The position numbers and the translations under genes are program-made. Below, piece after piece: positions 7,040 to 13,789 of a DNA stretch of 33,698 nucleotides; within the stretch, counting starts at the first letter, position 1; the number at the start of each line of letters is the position of its first letter. Location: positions 1-33,698 of the forward strand of contig CAJLTA010000023.1 of NCBI GenBank assembly GCA_905209455.1. Reading direction: 5' to 3'. The stretch is from an uncultured Collinsella sp. (lineage in GTDB: Bacteria > Actinomycetota > Coriobacteriia > Coriobacteriales > Coriobacteriaceae). The notes under the pieces were generated by a model. It had not been told where the DNA came from. It made no database searches and saw only the letters and a program-made list of their open reading frames with translations.

Positions 7040-9535
7040 GTGACGGAACAGAAGATGAGCCCGCAGGCTATCGAGGTGCGCGGCGCGCGCGTACACAACC
7101 TCAAGGACATCGATATCGATATTCCGCTGGGAAAGCTCGTGGGCATTGCCGGCGTATCGGGTTCGGGCAAGAGTTCGCTGGCGCTGGGGGTTCTTTATGC
7201 CGAGGGCTCGCGTCGCTACTTGGAAGCACTCAGCACTTATACCCGCCGTCGTTTGACGCAGGCCGAGCACGCTCAGGTGGATGAGGTATTGCACGTACCG
7301 GCGGCGCTCGCGCTGCACCAGCGTCCGAGCGTGCCGGGCGTGCGCTCCACCTTTGGCACCATGACCGAGCTCAACAACAGCCTGCGTCTGCTCTTTAGCC
7401 GTTGCGCCCATCACGTGTGCCCGCATTGCGGGGCGCGTGTGGAGCCAAGCCTCAACGTAGCGGCTGGCCTGTCGCTCACGTGTCCGACGTGCGACCGCGA
7501 GTTCTACGCTCCGAGCGCCGAGGACCTTGCCTTTAACAGTGGCGGTGCATGCCCCACCTGTGGCGGCACCGGTGTCATGCGCGAGGTGGACGAGGCGAGC
7601 CTGGTGCCCGACGAGTCAAAGACCATCAACGAAGGTGCGGTGCTTCCCTGGGGTACGCTCATGTGGGATTTGATGAAGCAGGTCGCCGGCGAGATGGGCG
7701 TGCGCACCGACGTGCCGTTTAACCAGCTCACGCCTCAAGAGCGCGACATCGTGTTCCACGGTCCGGCGGTTAAGAAGCACATTCTCTACGTTCCCAAAAA
7801 CGGCGAGGGCGCCACGCCGCTCGACTTTACCTATTACAACGCCGTCTATACCGTTGAGAATGCGCTCGCCAAGGTTAAGGACGACAAGGGCCTCAAACGC
7901 GTTGCACGCTTTTTGCGCGAGGGGGCATGCCGCGATTGCGGCGGCACGCGTCTCTCCGAGGCTGCGCGCCAGCCTCAGGTGCGCGGTATCAATCTGGCAC
8001 AGGCCGGGGCCATGACGCTTGGTGATGCGGTCGAGTGGGTGCGCGGGGTGCCCTCATCCTTGCCGGTCGAGATGCGGCCCATGGCGATGGATATCTGCGA
8101 TTCATTTTTGGGCGCGGCCCGTCGCCTGGTCGACTTGGGTCTCGATTACCTTTCACTCGACCGCGCTGGTGCCACGCTCTCCACGGGTGAGCGCCAGCGC
8201 GTGCAACTCGCCCGCGTGGTGCGCAACCGATCGACGGGCGTGCTCTATGTGCTGGACGAGCCTTCGATCGGCTTGCATCCCGCCAATGTCGACGGCTTGG
8301 TGGGCGTGATGCGCGATCTGGTGGATGACGGCAACACCGTGGTTGTTGTCGACCACGATACGCGCGTACTGGTGGAAGCCGACTATCTGGTCGAGATGGG
8401 CCCCGTTGCCGGAGCGGGTGGTGGTAATGTGATTGCCGCTGGCACGGTAGACGAGGTCGAGCAATCGCAGGGCAGCCGCATCGCCCCGTTTTTGCGCGCC
8501 GAGCCCAAGCGCTTGCGTCCGCAGGTGACTGACGAGGAAATGTTCGACCAGGGCCACATCCGTATGGCAACCGATACCATCCATACCGTCAAACCGCTCG
8601 AAGTCGATATCCCGCGCGGCCGTCTCGTTGCGGTGACGGGCGTTTCGGGTTCGGGCAAGACGACGCTGGTGCTTGAGACGCTCATTCCGGCACTCAAGGC
8701 GCAGGCAGATGGCGAGCGTCTGCCAAGACACGTGCGCTGGGTCGATGCCGAAGGCATTGCCCGCGCCAACCTGATTGACGCCACTCCCATCGGCGCCAAC
8801 GTGCGCTCGACGGTGGCGACTTATGCCGACATCCATGATGAGCTGCGTCGCGCCTTCGCCCGTACGCCCGAAGCCAAGGCAGCCGGCTACAAGGCGGGCG
8901 CCTTCAGTTACAACACTGGCGCCTTGCGCTGCCCTACGTGTGACGGCACGGGCTCGATATCGCTCGACGTGCAGTTTTTGCCCGACGTCGAGATCGTCTG
9001 CCCGGCATGTCGCGGCTCGCGTTATGCAGACGCGGCTTCGCATATCCATCGCGAGGGCAAGGACGGGAGTCTGCTTACGTTGCCGCAGCTCATGGACATG
9101 AGTGTGGACGAGGCCCTCGACGCCACGGTGGGACTCAAGAAGGTTCAGGCGCGCTTGCAGACCTTGCACGACCTGGGCCTGGGCTATCTCACACTCGGTG
9201 AGCCCACACCGGCGCTCTCGGGCGGCGAGGCGCAGCGTCTTAAGCTTGCGAGCGAGATGGGTCGCGTGCAGGATGATGCCGTATTCGTATTCGACGAGCC
9301 CACGATCGGCCTGCATCCGCTCGATGTTCAGGTGTTGCTGAGTGTGTTCGACGGCCTCGTTGCCAAGGGCGCCACGGTTATCGTGATCGAACACGATCTC
9401 GACCTTATCCGTAACGCCGATTACGTGATCGACATGGGTCCGGGCGGTGGCGACGCGGGCGGGCAAATCGTCTGTGCTGGCACGCCGAGCGACATCGCAG
9501 CCTGCTCCAAGAGCATTACCGGCCGCTACCTATAG
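7040..9535 (+). CDS. uvrA: UvrA-like twin ABC ATPase lacking most of the UvrB-binding domain (UvrA2/DrrC type)
   Basis: About 831 residues, against about 940 for housekeeping UvrA. Both nucleotide-binding halves are complete: GVSGSGKSS and GVSGSGKTT Walker A motifs, signature motifs LSTGERQRVQLAR and LSGGEAQRLKLAS, and Walker B motifs LYVLDEPSIGLHP and VFVFDEPTIGLHP. Zinc-binding cysteine pairs are visible (CPHCG, CPTCDREF, CPTCGGTG, CRDCGGTRL, CPTCDGTG, CPACRG). The segment that in UvrA carries the UvrB-binding domain, between the first zinc cysteines, is reduced to a few dozen residues. This matches UvrA2/DrrC-type proteins, which bind damaged or intercalated DNA and are linked to drug tolerance. 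The GTG at 7040 is chosen because AGGGTGAT precedes it; an ATG at 7022 overlaps the upstream ATPase stop by eight bases and is an alternative, as is the ATG at 7055. Confidence 0.88.
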   Translation: MTEQKMSPQAIEVRGARVHNLKDIDIDIPLGKLVGIAGVSGSGKSSLALGVLYAEGSRRYLEALSTYTRRRLTQAEHAQVDEVLHVPAALALHQRPSVPGVRSTFGTMTELNNSLRLLFSRCAHHVCPHCGARVEPSLNVAAGLSLTCPTCDREFYAPSAEDLAFNSGGACPTCGGTGVMREVDEASLVPDESKTINEGAVLPWGTLMWDLMKQVAGEMGVRTDVPFNQLTPQERDIVFHGPAVKKHILYVPKNGEGATPLDFTYYNAVYTVENALAKVKDDKGLKRVARFLREGACRDCGGTRLSEAARQPQVRGINLAQAGAMTLGDAVEWVRGVPSSLPVEMRPMAMDICDSFLGAARRLVDLGLDYLSLDRAGATLSTGERQRVQLARVVRNRSTGVLYVLDEPSIGLHPANVDGLVGVMRDLVDDGNTVVVVDHDTRVLVEADYLVEMGPVAGAGGGNVIAAGTVDEVEQSQGSRIAPFLRAEPKRLRPQVTDEEMFDQGHIRMATDTIHTVKPLEVDIPRGRLVAVTGVSGSGKTTLVLETLIPALKAQADGERLPRHVRWVDAEGIARANLIDATPIGANVRSTVATYADIHDELRRAFARTPEAKAAGYKAGAFSYNTGALRCPTCDGTGSISLDVQFLPDVEIVCPACRGSRYADAASHIHREGKDGSLLTLPQLMDMSVDEALDATVGLKKVQARLQTLHDLGLGYLTLGEPTPALSGGEAQRLKLASEMGRVQDDAVFVFDEPTIGLHPLDVQVLLSVFDGLVAKGATVIVIEHDLDLIRNADYVIDMGPGGGDAGGQIVCAGTPSDIAACSKSITGRYL

Positions 9536-9536
9536 A

Positions 9537-9571
9537 CAATGAGGCAAAGGGACAGCCCCTTTGCCTCATTG
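9537..9571. repeat. GGGACAG-core palindromic repeat, copy 2
   Basis: A perfect 15-bp inverted repeat, CAATGAGGCAAAGGG and its complement, flanks the loop ACAGC. It starts two bases after the uvrA-like stop and ends five bases before the stop of the convergent ATPase gene. It can act as a transcription terminator for both, although neither side has a T-run. The core CAAAGGGACAG is shared with the other three copies while the arms are unrelated. Confidence 0.8.
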
Positions 9572-9575
9572 ATGC

Positions 9576-10676
9576 TTATTTCACGCATTGAGCGGCGAGA
9601 TAGTCGCGGAAGAATGGCAATTCAAATGCGACGAGCCCTCGTCCTCGTTCCCCGATGATGCCGGCATCTATCATGCGGCGTCGGTAGCGGGAGACCTGCT
9701 GCGGCGAACGCTTAAGGCGCTCGACAAGGTCAGCGGTGGTGGACTCTTCCTCGTCATCGAGCATGGCGATGAGGAATCGCTTGTCCTCTGCAGTGAGTTC
9801 CCGATAGGTTGCCGCGAGGATTCGGTCGTCCATCTCGTCGCGCGCGATTTTGATTCCCAGGTCAAAGTCGCGTGACGAGATTTCCTTCGAATCGCTTGTG
9901 AGATCCCAGGCACGGTAGCCTACGAGTTGCAATAGGAAGGGAAAACCAGAGATCGAGCGAACGGCTCTATCGATTCCCTCAGCATCTGCCAGGCGATCGT
10001 TTTCCTGGATTGTGCGAATCAAGGCCTCGCGTACGTCATAGTCGGCAATGCGACCCAGATGATATTGTTGGGCGCGGCGAAGGAACGAGACCGTCTTGTG
10101 GTTCAGCAACGTCGAGACGTTGTTGGGAAGCCCCGCCATGAGCAGCGCGACGCGTTTCCCATCGGTCACAAAGTGCTGATACGTCGCTGCGAGCTGAATC
10201 ATCTCGTCGAGTGTCGGGTCTACCTCGTCAACCGTGACGAGCAGACCGGTGCCCGCCTCGTTGAGCTGGTCGATGATGTCGCTCATGCGATAACGCCAGG
10301 TTGAGGCATCGTGAACGCGATTGACCTCGATACTGCCGAGCGGTGCAATTCCGAGACCGGTGACTTCGAAGTTCTTAGACGGGTCGATAAGATGGCCGGC
10401 AGCACGTTTCGCCCCGAACTCGATTTCCTCAAGCATTCCCGGGAGCGCGGTTGTCTTTACGGCAATCCAGCCGTGGGATTCCGCCCTTGTCGCGAGCGAC
10501 GACATGAGAGCGGTTTTACCGGTTCCACGCGCGCCTGAGAAGATCGAGGTCAATTCTGGGCGCCTGCGCTGGCTCAAGAAGGCACGGTCCAAATCCCGAA
10601 TAATCTGTTGTCTGCCAGCGAGATGGGCAGGAACCTCACCAAAACTGGGGGTAAACGGGTTCTCGAGATATTTCAC
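9576..10676 (-). CDS. AAA+ ATPase with C-terminal winged helix, paralogue 2
   Basis: This 366-residue protein has the same layout as the gene at 5911: opening NPFTPSFG...LAGRQQII, Walker A GARGTGKT (residues 48-55), Walker B LLVTVDEVD (D150, E151), AGLPNNVSTLL, FLRRAQQ (198-204), QLVGYRAW, and a C-terminal winged-helix segment (LTAEDKRFLIAML...ATTADLVERL type pattern, about residues 285-360). It starts at a GTG with AAAGGAG upstream. Its coding sequence looks lower in G+C than its neighbours (a sampled 60-base line gives about 53 % against 65 % in the uvrA-like gene), consistent with acquisition by transfer. It is convergent with the UvrA-like gene and separated from trmL by an AT-rich region, so it probably has its own promoter. 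Function unknown; a regulatory or stress-linked ATPase is an inference. Confidence 0.8.
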   Translation of the reverse strand: MKYLENPFTPSFGEVPAHLAGRQQIIRDLDRAFLSQRRRPELTSIFSGARGTGKTALMSSLATRAESHGWIAVKTTALPGMLEEIEFGAKRAAGHLIDPSKNFEVTGLGIAPLGSIEVNRVHDASTWRYRMSDIIDQLNEAGTGLLVTVDEVDPTLDEMIQLAATYQHFVTDGKRVALLMAGLPNNVSTLLNHKTVSFLRRAQQYHLGRIADYDVREALIRTIQENDRLADAEGIDRAVRSISGFPFLLQLVGYRAWDLTSDSKEISSRDFDLGIKIARDEMDDRILAATYRELTAEDKRFLIAMLDDEEESTTADLVERLKRSPQQVSRYRRRMIDAGIIGERGRGLVAFELPFFRDYLAAQCVK

Positions 10677-10700
10677 AAGACTCTCCTTTCACACCGCCGT

Positions 10701-10738
10701 TTAACTTCATTTTACTTTAGTTAATTCTGATTAAAAGT
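10701..10738. promoter_or_regulatory. AT-rich promoter region with an inverted repeat
   Basis: TTAACT at 10701-10706 and AGTTAA at 10719-10724 form a 6-bp inverted repeat, and ACTTTAGTTAAT near 10714 is partly mirrored by ATTAAAAGT. The 40 bases from 10701 contain only eight G or C, striking in this GC-rich context. On the minus strand TAAAAT at 10714-10709 could be the -10 of the ATPase promoter. Likely an operator and promoter of the downstream ATPase gene. Confidence 0.4.
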
Positions 10739-10795
10739 GAGGGCTCTTTATCTAGAGCATCAATTAGGCGTGTGTGCCGTCGGCGTGGCGCTTGA

Positions 10796-10826
10796 ATGTG
10801 ACAAAGGGACAGTTCCTTTGTCACAT
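10796..10826. repeat. GGGACAG-core palindromic repeat, copy 3
   Basis: ATGTGACAAAGG at 10796-10807 and CCTTTGTCACAT at 10815-10826 form a perfect 12-bp inverted repeat around GACAGTT. The right arm supplies the trmL stop codon and last Met codon on the minus strand, so the repeat has been placed into or has shaped the end of that gene. It can also serve as a terminator of trmL. Confidence 0.75.
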
Positions 10827-11420
10827 GCCGGCAAAGCCTGTTTGGCGCAGGGCTTCGTAGAGGACGATGGCGGCGCTGTTGGAGAGGTTGAGTGCGCTGA
10901 TGCGGTAGTCGTCCGGATTGACGAAGTTGCCGCAGATATCCTGCCGAAGGATGGCCTCATGGCCGTCCTCGATATGCCCCAGCGACACCTCGTGGGCTTC
11001 CCAAGTCTCGGCGTTATCAAGCGAGTCGCAATCGCGCAGCATCGGGATGCGCTCGCAGCGCTCGGGCGCCGCGGCAAGCAGTGGCTCGGGAATGCCCGAG
11101 CTCTCGCTGCCAAAGACCAAGAAGTCGCCGTCGCGATAGGTGCTTTGCGCATAGGTGCGACGAGCCTTTTTAGTCAGCAGGTGCAGGCGCTCATCGGCGG
11201 GGGAGAGGCCGTTGCGGGCAAGGAAGTCCTCCCAGTCGGCATAGGTCGTCACGTCTAAGTTTTGCCAGTAGCCCAGTCCGGCGCGACGCACCGTCTTGTC
11301 GTCGAGCGAAAACCCCAGCGGCTCCACCAGATGCAGGCGGGCGCCGGTAACCACGCAGGTGCGGCCGATATTGCCCGTATTGGCTGGAATCTCGGGCGCA
11401 TACAGCACGATATTGAACAT
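10821..11420 (-). CDS. trmL: tRNA (cytidine(34)-2'-O)-methyltransferase TrmL with an internal insertion
   Basis: The product is a SPOUT (SpoU) methyltransferase, 199 residues. TrmL methylates the ribose of the wobble base in tRNA-Leu isoacceptors. Visible motifs are PEIPANTGNIGRTC (residues 9-22), LVFGSESSGIPE (101-112) and LNLSNSAAIVLYEALRQ (177-193). E. coli TrmL has about 157 residues. The excess lies between IPM (125-127) and LNLSN (177), where the usual few-residue link is replaced by about 45 residues rich in Asp, Glu and His, inside the trefoil-knot SAM-binding region. The ATG at 11420 has AAGGAG before it; the longer frame upstream runs through a terminator. It lies downstream of the CobW gene but is separated by a terminator, so it is probably transcribed on its own. 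Confidence 0.88.
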   Translation of the reverse strand: MFNIVLYAPEIPANTGNIGRTCVVTGARLHLVEPLGFSLDDKTVRRAGLGYWQNLDVTTYADWEDFLARNGLSPADERLHLLTKKARRTYAQSTYRDGDFLVFGSESSGIPEPLLAAAPERCERIPMLRDCDSLDNAETWEAHEVSLGHIEDGHEAILRQDICGNFVNPDDYRISALNLSNSAAIVLYEALRQTGFAGM

Positions 11421-11441
11421 GAATCTCCTTGGCTTAGAACG

Positions 11442-11476
11442 AAAAACCACCACGAAGGGCACCTTCGTGGTGGTTT
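11442..11476 (-). terminator. Rho-independent terminator of the CobW gene
   Basis: AACCACCACGAAGG and CCTTCGTGGTGGTT form a perfect 14-bp stem with a three-base loop. On the minus strand it is followed by TTTTTCG. It lies between the CobW stop and the trmL start. Confidence 0.88.
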
Positions 11477-11515
11477 GGCGGCTACGTAGGCGGAAAAATG
11501 CCCGCTTGGATAAAC

Positions 11516-12646
11516 CTAGGCGCGGTGCCAGTCGGTCAGGCAGGCATCGAGGGAGGCGATGAGCGCATCCTTGTCCATGTGACGGCCGATGATGCACAGG
11601 CTCGTCATGCGGTCGCCCGTCTCGTCGTCCCAAATTTGCATGATCTCGGGGTTCTCGTCGATGATCTTCTGCTTCTCGCCCTCGGGTGCCGAGTCAACGA
11701 ACAGGCCGTTCTCCATCAGGCGCATCTGGTGGCCAGCCTGCTCGAACATGTAGCACATGTCCGGATCGCCGGTCTGCCACAGCGGACCCTTGACGCGGAT
11801 GACCTCGTCGGGCCACTCCTGCTCAACAAAATCGGTGAACTTCTGCAGGTCAAACGGCTTGCGGCGCGAGTAAACAAAGGTCTCGATGTCGTACTCGAGC
11901 ACCTCGGGGTCGTCGTGCTCCTCGGGATGCTCCATGGCCTCGATCCAGGCAGCGGAGTTGTAGGCGCGCATAAAGTCGAAGCGGTCGGTATCGAGCAGTT
12001 CCTCCATGGGAACCTCGCCGTTTTGGGCCTCGATGATCACGGCGTCTTTCTGCAGGCTGCGCACGATGGCCTTGAGCTCGGCGATCTGCTCGGGCGTCAC
12101 GGTATCGGTCTTATTGAGGATCAGCGTGGAGCAGAACTCGATCTGCTGGATGAGCAGGCTCTCGATGTCGTCCTCGTCGATATCCTCTGCCAGCAGGTCG
12201 CGGCCGCCGTTGAACTCGTCGTACATGCGGGCGCAGTCGACCACGGCCACGATGTTGTCGAGCGCGAGCTTGGGCTCGCCGCCCACCTTGGCCTCGTCGC
12301 AGAAGCTCGAGATGGTGTAGGCGATGGGGATGGGCTCGCAAATGCCCGAGGCCTCGATGATGATGTAGTCGAAGTTGCCCGAATCGGCGATGCCCTGCAG
12401 CTGGTTGGCCAGGTCATCCGAAAGCGTGCAGCAGATGCAGCCGTTGGTGAGCGGGATGAGGTCGTCGGTCTCGGAAAGGCCGCCGTCAGCGATGAGGCTG
12501 GCATCGACGTTGATTTCGCCGATGTCGTTGACAATCACGGCGGCGCGGATGCCGCCGTCGTTAGCGAGGATGTGGTTGAGCAGCGTGGTCTTGCCGGCAC
12601 CGAGGTATCCGGTAAGCATGATGATCTTCACGGGTTTGTTGGGCAT
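11516..12646 (-). CDS. CobW/COG0523-family metal-chaperone GTPase
   Basis: The 376-residue protein carries the G3E GTPase features of the COG0523 family: P-loop GYLGAGKTT (residues 13-21), the metal-binding CxCC motif as CICC (70-73), a switch/Walker B region IIIEASGICEP, and the base-specificity motif NKTD. A C-terminal CobW_C-like domain follows (EYDIETFVYSRRKPFDLQKF). Family members deliver zinc, cobalt or iron to client proteins; which metal is used here is not visible, and no obvious Zur-type palindrome was found. The second Met (12646) is chosen because AAAGGAGG lies just before it; the upstream Met at 12667 has no such signal. It is 86 bases downstream of the ArsC/Spx-like gene, and a terminator follows. 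Confidence 0.88.
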   Translation of the reverse strand: MPNKPVKIIMLTGYLGAGKTTLLNHILANDGGIRAAVIVNDIGEINVDASLIADGGLSETDDLIPLTNGCICCTLSDDLANQLQGIADSGNFDYIIIEASGICEPIPIAYTISSFCDEAKVGGEPKLALDNIVAVVDCARMYDEFNGGRDLLAEDIDEDDIESLLIQQIEFCSTLILNKTDTVTPEQIAELKAIVRSLQKDAVIIEAQNGEVPMEELLDTDRFDFMRAYNSAAWIEAMEHPEEHDDPEVLEYDIETFVYSRRKPFDLQKFTDFVEQEWPDEVIRVKGPLWQTGDPDMCYMFEQAGHQMRLMENGLFVDSAPEGEKQKIIDENPEIMQIWDDETGDRMTSLCIIGRHMDKDALIASLDACLTDWHRA

Positions 12647-12732
12647 GTGCCCTCCTTTGTTAGACATGGCTTACAGCTGAATCATATGCCAAACGCCTGC
12701 TCTTATACCCACGCGCCGGCAAATAACACAAG

Positions 12733-13074
12733 CTACTCCCAGGCTCCCCATACATCGGGGCAATAACCGACGGTGGCCTTTTTGCCGTTGCGCACGATGG
12801 GCTCGGCCAGAACCTGCTGGTTCTCGAGCAGTTTATCGAAGCGCTGACTGGGGGTGAGGTGCTGAATGAGCGCGAGCGTCTCCTCGTCCTTGGCTTTGGG
12901 GTTGAGCAGCTTGTCGATGCCGCCGACCGCCTGCATCACGCTCGTGAGCTCGCCCTTGCTCATCTCCTTTTCCTTAAGGTCAATAAACTGCACCTTAATG
13001 CGGCGCTCCTTAAAATAGCGCTGGGCCTTCTTGGTATCGAAGGACTTTTTGGTGCCAAAAATCTGCACGTTCAT
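12733..13074 (-). CDS. ArsC/Spx-family thioredoxin-fold protein
   Basis: The 113-residue protein has the ArsC/Spx fold: strand MNVQIFGTKKS, helix FDTKKAQRYFKERRI, strand KVQFIDLKEKEM, and a C-terminal APIV-type segment (LAEPIVRNGKKATVGY). ArsC reductases and Spx have cysteine at the N-terminal active loop (CxxC or Cx5R); here that loop reads GTKKSFDT with no cysteine. It is therefore unlikely to be an arsenate reductase or redox-active Spx, and more likely a YffB/ArsC-like protein of unknown role. The start has only a weak ribosome binding site (GGCGGAAC), and it lies 17 bases after the flavoprotein gene on the same strand, which suggests translational coupling. Confidence 0.8.
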   Translation of the reverse strand: MNVQIFGTKKSFDTKKAQRYFKERRIKVQFIDLKEKEMSKGELTSVMQAVGGIDKLLNPKAKDEETLALIQHLTPSQRFDKLLENQQVLAEPIVRNGKKATVGYCPDVWGAWE

Positions 13075-13091
13075 GTATTTGTTCCGCCGTT

Positions 13092-13715
13092 CTACCTGAT
13101 GAAGTTGGTCGTTGCTCGATCTGCCTCGGGTGCGTTGATGCCGGCGGCCTGTCCTGCCTCGATACAGCGAAGGAGCCAGGCCATGTTTTTGCCGATGTTG
13201 CGCATGGTGGCAAGGCCCTCGGCGTCCCCATTGGCGTCGCCGGGCACGCGACCAAACACGTTGTTCCAGTACGTGGAGGCAACCACGGGCATCTGGTTGA
13301 TGGTGAAGTACTTATTGAGCACATCGAAGGTGGTCGACGTACCGCCGCGACGGGCGACGGCGACCGCGGCGCCGGGTTTGTGCTCAAAGGCATGCCCGCC
13401 TGCATAGAAGGCGCGATCGAGGGCCGAAAGGATGCGGCCGCTGGGGTGCGCATAGTAGACGGGCGAGCCAAAGACAAAGCCATCTGCCTGCTCGGCGGCA
13501 GCGATCAGCTCGTTCACCACGTCATCGTCAAAGGTGCAGCGGCAATCGAGCTTGCCGCACTGACCACAGCCAATGCAGTCGCGAATGGGCTTGGTGCCCA
13601 GCTGAAACACCTCGGTATCAATGCCTTCGGCATTGAGTTGCTCGGCGACTTCGGCGAGTGCGCGGGCGGTGTTGCCGTTTGCCTTGGGGCTGCCATTGAC
13701 CAAAAGAACCTTCAT
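13092..13715 (-). CDS. NADPH-dependent FMN reductase-like flavoprotein
   Basis: The 207-residue protein is a flavodoxin-fold flavoprotein. The FMN phosphate loop is LLVNGSPKANGNTARAL (residues 4-20). A cysteine-rich segment DCIGCGQCGKLDCRC (about 47-61) resembles the CxxCxxC region of iron-sulfur flavoproteins of the isf type. GSPVYYAHPSG (about 84-94) is the flavin-ring contact motif. Such proteins reduce quinones, oxygen or nitro compounds; the substrate is not visible. The ATG at 13715 follows AGGGAG at six bases; an in-frame GTG three bases upstream is less well spaced. It forms the first gene of a probable two-gene operon with the ArsC/Spx-like gene. Confidence 0.85.
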   Translation of the reverse strand: MKVLLVNGSPKANGNTARALAEVAEQLNAEGIDTEVFQLGTKPIRDCIGCGQCGKLDCRCTFDDDVVNELIAAAEQADGFVFGSPVYYAHPSGRILSALDRAFYAGGHAFEHKPGAAVAVARRGGTSTTFDVLNKYFTINQMPVVASTYWNNVFGRVPGDANGDAEGLATMRNIGKNMAWLLRCIEAGQAAGINAPEADRATTNFIR

Positions 13716-13789
13716 CACAAACTCCCTCTGCTGTCGGTGACTTCTGCAGAGGATTATCGCACGATGGGGGAGGCGGTGTGGGCGCGGTG

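Noticed and set aside
8153..9466. 437-residue minus-strand frame opposite the UvrA-like gene
   Set aside because: It is antisense to conserved ABC ATPase motifs and no domain is recognisable; the length is a product of high G+C codons.
7040..9535. Calling the gene the housekeeping uvrA of nucleotide excision repair
   Set aside because: It is about 100 residues too short and lacks most of the UvrB-binding domain; no uvrB or uvrC lies nearby.
11498..12766. 422-residue plus-strand frame opposite the CobW gene
   Set aside because: It is rich in Val, Leu, Asp and His from reversed codons of the CobW gene and runs through a terminator hairpin.
12733..13074. Arsenate reductase
   Set aside because: The catalytic cysteine loop is missing and there are no other arsenic genes in the window.
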